16,270 nt of DNA from an uncultured Oscillospiraceae bacterium (GTDB lineage Bacteria > Bacillota > Clostridia > Oscillospirales > Oscillospiraceae), in assembly GCA_934597165.1 (NCBI GenBank), contig CAKTQP010000044.1, positions 1-16,270 on the forward strand, in the 5' to 3' direction. Shown piece by piece: positions 13,764-16,270 of the stretch (within the stretch, counting starts at the first letter, position 1; each line of letters starts with the position of its first letter). Made by a program: the position numbers and the translations under genes. The notes beneath the pieces were generated by a model. That model was not told the DNA's origin. It made no database searches and saw only the letters and a list, made by a program, of their open reading frames with translations.

Positions 13764-14108
13764 ATGAAAAATCTTATACCGTACAAGGCAGATTCGGCTG
13801 TCACTTCTTATCTGCCGCTGCCACGTTTCCTGATACCGCTGGAAATTTCAAACGACGCAAAGCTGCTCTATGCGATGCTCCTGGATCGTGCCAGCATTTC
13901 CAAAGAAAACGGCTATGTCGAACCAGATGGCACGGTCCGCCTGTATTTCACGCTGAATGAAGCTAAGGAGAAACTCCGCAAGAGCCGTCAGGTATCCACC
14001 CGTATATTTCACGAGCTGGAAACCTGCGGTCTAATTGTCCGCCGCAAGCAGGGGCTTGGCCGCCCTGCGCTGATCACACTGAATTTGCCAAGCAAGGAGG
14101 AAAAGTAA
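13764..14108 (+). CDS. RepA_N-like replication initiator domain protein (short)
   Basis: A 114-residue protein resembling the N-terminal DNA-binding domain of RepA_N replication initiators: YLPLPRFLIPLEISNDAKLL (16-35), YAMLLDRASIS (36-46), NGYVEPDGTVRLYFTLNEAK (49-68), a recognition helix near STRIFHELETCGLIVRRKQG (78-97), then GRPALITLNLP (99-109). Plasmid RepA_N proteins are two to three times longer, so this is the short version common in clostridial integrative elements, or a truncation. ATG 13764 follows AAAGGAG (13752-13758); GTG 13758, two codons upstream, overlaps that site and is rejected. It is followed by the TnpW-like gene with no gap. Confidence 0.85.
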   Translation: MKNLIPYKADSAVTSYLPLPRFLIPLEISNDAKLLYAMLLDRASISKENGYVEPDGTVRLYFTLNEAKEKLRKSRQVSTRIFHELETCGLIVRRKQGLGRPALITLNLPSKEEK

Positions 14109-14109
14109 A

Positions 14110-14367
14110 CTGAAAAGAAAGCAGGAACTGTACAATGCGGTAAAACATATTGCACCGGAAACTGCGGAACGCATGGCCCAGTGCTTCAAAAATGGTGCAT
14201 TTGAATTGGAGTTGGGCATGGAAGAACAGGTAATCTACGAAGGCAACACAGTCTATCACGTTGTTCCCCACTATGCCGAGGACGGGGCAGAAAGCGTACT
14301 GAATAAACTGCGGCGAATACTGGCAAGAAATTTACAGAATTCTGAGCAGGAGGGGCTGAAAAAATGA
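14110..14367 (+). CDS. TnpW-like small element protein, likely non-ATG start
   Basis: An 85-residue frame if read from CTG 14110: (M)KRKQELYNAVKHIAPE, ERMAQCFKNGAFELELGM, QVIYEGNTVYHVVPHY, ESVLNKLRRILARNL. The strong ribosome binding site AAGGAGG (14094-14100) is nine bases from CTG 14110, inside the end of the RepA-like gene, while ATG 14173 has no site and would lose a well-formed helix. The central segment GNTVYHVVPHYAEDGAESV with its C-terminal LNKLRRI resembles TnpW proteins that precede serine recombinases. A CTG start is rare; it may instead be a mutated GTG/TTG/ATG. Its TGA overlaps the ATG of the next small ORF. Confidence 0.6.
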   Translation: MKRKQELYNAVKHIAPETAERMAQCFKNGAFELELGMEEQVIYEGNTVYHVVPHYAEDGAESVLNKLRRILARNLQNSEQEGLKK

Positions 14368-14444
14368 AGCCGGCACGGTATAATAGCAGCAACCGTTTAC
14401 TTGGCTGCGATTCCCGAAAAGCGGGAGGAAAGGAGCTACTATGA
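14364..14444 (+). CDS. 26-residue linking ORF between tnpW-like gene and recombinase
   Basis: ATG 14364 overlaps the preceding stop (ATGA), has AGGAGGGG (14348-14355) at ideal spacing, and runs to TGA 14442-14444, overlapping the recombinase ATG 14441 (ATGA again). The 26-residue product is basic: MKPARYNSSNRLLGCDSRK, then AGGKELL. Starts and stops coupled on both sides argue for real translation, either as a small protein or as a leader that feeds ribosomes onto the recombinase. I do not recognise a family. Confidence 0.6.
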   Translation: MKPARYNSSNRLLGCDSRKAGGKELL

Positions 14445-14641
14445 TTCAGCAGCCAGATAAAATTACAGCCCTCTATTGCCGACTGAGCCAGGATGACGCA
14501 TTGGACGGCGAATCCAATTCTATCACCAATCAAGAGTTACTATGTAAAGGGTGGTTTCTCCCACCTAATACATATGACTGCGGCTCATTTGTGGTGAATG
14601 GAACAGCAGTTGTAGGAAAGGAGCCAAAAAAAGCCTTATAA
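14441..14641 (+). pseudogene. Truncated large serine recombinase (N-terminus only)
   Basis: The first 30 residues are the start of a TndX/TnpX-type large serine recombinase: KITALYCRLSQDD with the nucleophile Ser16 in YCRLS, then GESNSITNQ. Full-length members exceed 500 residues, but here the homology stops near residue 30-34 (about 14533-14545), and the frame continues through unrelated sequence to a stop at 14639-14641. The catalytic core and zinc and coiled-coil domains are absent, so it cannot recombine DNA. ATG 14441 follows GGAAAGGAG (14427-14435). Confidence 0.85.
14545..14640 (+). other. Sequence of unknown origin at the recombinase break
   Basis: After the recombinase homology ends, about 100 bases of unrelated sequence lead to tnpV. 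It starts with a small hairpin, AGGGTGG (14548-14554) against CCACCT (14561-14566) with a one-base bulge. It could be a solo end of an insertion sequence (IS200/IS605-type ends are hairpins) or a deletion scar. I do not recognise the source. Confidence 0.4.
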
Positions 14642-14676
14642 CCGCTGCAAATCAACACAAAAAGGAGCTGAACTTT

Positions 14677-15048
14677 ATGAAATCTCTATTTGAGAAAATG
14701 GGCGGCACTTACCGTCAGGAGGGTGATTATCTTATCCCGAACCTTGCGCTGCCGGACGAACCAGAATACCAGATCGGCAAGTACGGGCGTATGCGCCGTA
14801 GCTATCTGAAAGAACATCGTCCGGTTCTCTATGCAAGCCTGCTCACAAGCGGAACGCTGCATCGGCACCTTGCCGAGATCGACCAAGCCTGCAACGAGCG
14901 TATGGCAATCATCGTTTCCGATATGGCAAGGCAGGAAGATGTGACCGAAGCGCTCAAAGCCGCCGACCAAATGGAATGGGTGCGCCGCATGAACAGCATC
15001 CGCAATCGTGCGGAGGAAATCGTTCTGACCGAGCTCGTATATGAATGA
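14677..15048 (+). CDS. tnpV: Transposon-encoded protein TnpV
   Basis: A 123-residue protein of the TnpV family: MKSLFEKMGGTYRQEGDYLI, then PNLALPDEPEYQIGKYGRMR (21-40), a helical core with HRHLAEIDQACNERM (62-76), and a C-terminal helix ending in LTELVYE. TnpV is a small protein of unknown function carried by clostridial elements next to the recombinase. ATG 14677 follows AAAAAGGAGC (14659-14668). The gene looks intact, although the recombinase it travels with is broken. It is followed at once by a bidirectional terminator. Confidence 0.9.
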   Translation: MKSLFEKMGGTYRQEGDYLIPNLALPDEPEYQIGKYGRMRRSYLKEHRPVLYASLLTSGTLHRHLAEIDQACNERMAIIVSDMARQEDVTEALKAADQMEWVRRMNSIRNRAEEIVLTELVYE

Positions 15049-15049
15049 C

Positions 15050-15089
15050 AAATGCCCGTTATTGGCTGTACGGCCGATAGCGGGCATTT
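15050..15089. terminator. Bidirectional terminator between tnpV and rhuM
   Basis: AAATGCCCG (15050-15058) pairs with CGGGCATTT (15081-15089), and the helix continues inward through TTATTGGC (15059-15066) and GCCGATAG (15073-15080). This is a nearly continuous 17-bp stem with two G:U pairs and a loop of about six bases. A-rich and T-rich flanks on both sides suit the convergent tnpV and rhuM-like genes. Confidence 0.8.
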
Positions 15090-15096
15090 CTGCGTT

Positions 15097-16119
15097 TTAA
15101 TCCTTTTCCTCGGTGCTGGCTACAAGTCGGTCAAAATCGCTCTGATACTGCCGATCCTGAATGACACGGTATTTCTCAAATTCGCTCTCGGCAAAGGCTT
15201 TTGCAATGGCTGCTGTCACTTTTCCTTTATGATGCAGCACTTCTTCCTCGTTGAACTGCAAAAACGCATCCAGCCGTGCGACCCAATCCCGCATATACAT
15301 GATGTTTCCACGGCGTGCCTGCCGCTCGGCATAATCAAGATACATCGTGACGATCTCGTTCAGGCTTCCTATCTCGGTTTCGTCCAAGTAGTTCTTCGCT
15401 ATCACAACATCGGATTTTCGGATTCTGCCGCCCGGTGCATTTTTCCATGTTGTCAGGCCCATATTCGGTTTCGTGCTGTCTGCCCGGTCGTAGATGATCT
15501 CCGCTGCGGTGTGCTTTGTAATGGCGTAATGCAGTTTGTTTTGTACGGTGGCGAAAAACTCTTTTGTAACAGGACTGTCCACATCATAGTCTGCGCTGCA
15601 CTGGGAGTATATGTCCGTGATTTTCTGATAAAAGCGCCGTTCACTGGCGCGAATGTCACGGATGCGCTCCAGCTGTTCTTCAAAATAATCCTTCCCGAAG
15701 AAGTTCTGCGGCTCTTTCAGGCGCTCATCGTCCATGACATAGCCCTTGATAATATACTCCTTCAGGATCCTGTTTGCCCAGATTCGGAACATGGTAGCCT
15801 TTTTGGAGTTCACCCGATAGCCGACCGCAATGATCGCGTCCAGATTATAGTACCGCGTGGGATAGTTTTTTCCGTCAGCCGCAGTTGTTTCCAAAACGGA
15901 AACAACTGAATCCTCCATCAATTCGCCGGAGGCAAAGATATTCTTCAGGTGCTTTGAGATGGCAGCTTTCTGCACCTCAAACAGCTCCGCCATCTTTGCC
16001 TGCGTCAGCCACAGATTTTCCTGATATAACAGAATCTCAACCCTGACATCGCCGTTATCGGTCTTGTAAAACAAAATTTCTCTTGTTTCGTATGGGGTAA
16101 GTGCCATGTTCTCATCCAT
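15097..16119 (-). CDS. RhuM-family protein
   Basis: A 340-residue cytosolic protein, the usual RhuM length. Residues 35-65 (LWLTQAKMAELFEVQKAAIS, then KHLKNIF) form a DNA-binding-like HTH, and SVVSVLETTAADGKNYPTRY (71-90), YNLDAIIAVGYRVNSKKA (91-108) and FRIWANRILKEYIIKGYVMD (111-130) are RhuM/BRO-like signatures. The C-terminal half is helical and charged. RhuM was named from Salmonella SPI-3; related genes are common in islands, and the biochemical role is not established. I chose ATG 16119 because GGGAGGATAAAG precedes it (about 16129-16134); longer in-frame starts have no site. It overlaps the upstream gene by eight bases (ATGGATGA). Confidence 0.88.
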   Translation of the reverse strand: MDENMALTPYETREILFYKTDNGDVRVEILLYQENLWLTQAKMAELFEVQKAAISKHLKNIFASGELMEDSVVSVLETTAADGKNYPTRYYNLDAIIAVGYRVNSKKATMFRIWANRILKEYIIKGYVMDDERLKEPQNFFGKDYFEEQLERIRDIRASERRFYQKITDIYSQCSADYDVDSPVTKEFFATVQNKLHYAITKHTAAEIIYDRADSTKPNMGLTTWKNAPGGRIRKSDVVIAKNYLDETEIGSLNEIVTMYLDYAERQARRGNIMYMRDWVARLDAFLQFNEEEVLHHKGKVTAAIAKAFAESEFEKYRVIQDRQYQSDFDRLVASTEEKD

Positions 16120-16270
16120 TTTCTTTATCCTCCCGGCTCTTAGCCCGTGTCTTATAGACATTATACTGATTCTTACACCGGGCGTTGCAAAACGCGGAAT
16201 TGGCCCGGCTGCCGAGGAACACCTTCTGGCAGTGCTTGCACAGCCGCAGGGGTTTTGCATCGTCCACCAG
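16112..16270 (-). CDS. 3' end of a four-Cys zinc-finger protein (5' truncated by window)
   Basis: On the minus strand, a frame open from the window edge gives 52 residues ending at TGA 16112-16114. It contains LCKHCQKVF (10-18) and FCNARCKNQYNVYKTRA (27-43), a C-X2-C...C-X3-C pattern that would bind zinc, with a basic tail. The pattern recalls CGNR-type zinc-finger and DUF6076-like proteins of Firmicutes, but only the end is visible. The stop overlaps the RhuM start by eight bases, so the two genes are co-transcribed and coupled. Confidence 0.65.
   Translation of the reverse strand: MVDDAKPLRLCKHCQKVFLGSRANSAFCNARCKNQYNVYKTRAKSREDKENG

Larger units (their letters stand above)
13764..15048 (+). 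mobile_element. Remnant Tn4451/TndX-type element module
   Basis: RepA_N-like gene, TnpW-like gene, 26-codon ORF, start of a large serine recombinase and tnpV lie in order on one strand with coupled starts. This is the usual integration end of clostridial mobilisable elements, but the recombinase body (normally over 500 residues) is missing. The module is therefore a degraded end rather than an active element. Boundaries are approximate. Confidence 0.6.

Noticed and set aside
14356..14384. CTGAAA-17-TATAAT promoter-like pair before the recombinase
   Set aside because: The hexamers fit well, but they lie inside the overlapping coding chain (end of the TnpW-like gene and the 26-codon ORF). Without expression data I do not annotate it as a promoter.
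15052..15909. Forward frame of 285 codons opposite the RhuM-family gene
   Set aside because: It is antisense to a full-length RhuM gene with a good start site and starts inside the terminator hairpin at 15050-15089.
1..16270. CRISPR arrays, tRNA and rRNA genes
   Set aside because: I saw no regularly spaced repeats of CRISPR type, no tRNA cloverleaf and no rRNA-like sequence on either strand.

Overview
The window looks like an accessory region of a low-to-moderate G+C Firmicute, most likely a gut Clostridia of the Oscillospiraceae/Lachnospiraceae type. The evidence is strong AGGAGG-type ribosome binding sites, Gram-positive style lipoprotein signals, tnpV/tnpW-like genes, a TndX/TnpX-type recombinase start, a RepA_N-like initiator and a sigma-region-4 orphan, all typical of clostridial integrative elements. 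No taxonomic marker is present, so the assignment is inference.

Layout. (1) 1-135 is the tail of an unidentified gene, followed by a strong terminator (221-270). (2) 361-1597 is a control region: two dyads, a near-consensus promoter with a perfect 14-bp palindrome in its spacer, a 65-aa HTH protein and a LysR regulator that overlap at TGATG. (3) 1700-12127 is a tightly packed same-strand run of 12 genes ending at a terminator (12195-12229). It encodes three lipoprotein alpha/beta hydrolases (one with two hydrolase domains), two flavodoxins placed outside the membrane (one membrane anchored, one lipoprotein), two cytosolic Isf-like flavoproteins with a four-Cys motif, a small flavin reductase, two aldo/keto reductases, an iron-type alcohol dehydrogenase broken by a one-base frameshift, and a DUF4405 haem-type membrane protein. 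(4) 12249-15048 is a mobile-element module: a lone OmpR-type winged helix, a structured leader with two terminators, a sigma-like orphan, a repeat-rich AT-rich spacer, a short RepA_N-like protein, a TnpW-like protein, a 26-codon linking ORF, a recombinase reduced to its first 30 or so residues, and tnpV. (5) 15097-16270, on the minus strand, holds a RhuM-family gene and the overlapping 3' end of a four-Cys zinc-finger gene.

Working together (inference). The central operon pairs surface ester hydrolysis with a redox chain on both faces of the membrane. Lipoprotein hydrolases would release acids, alcohols or carbonyl compounds outside; aldo/keto reductases and the alcohol dehydrogenase would reduce carbonyls inside; the b-type cytochrome-like DUF4405 protein could pass electrons to the extracytoplasmic flavodoxins. 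LysR and the small HTH protein would sense the inducer. This combination is the best candidate for an undescribed system here. The substrate cannot be read from the sequence.
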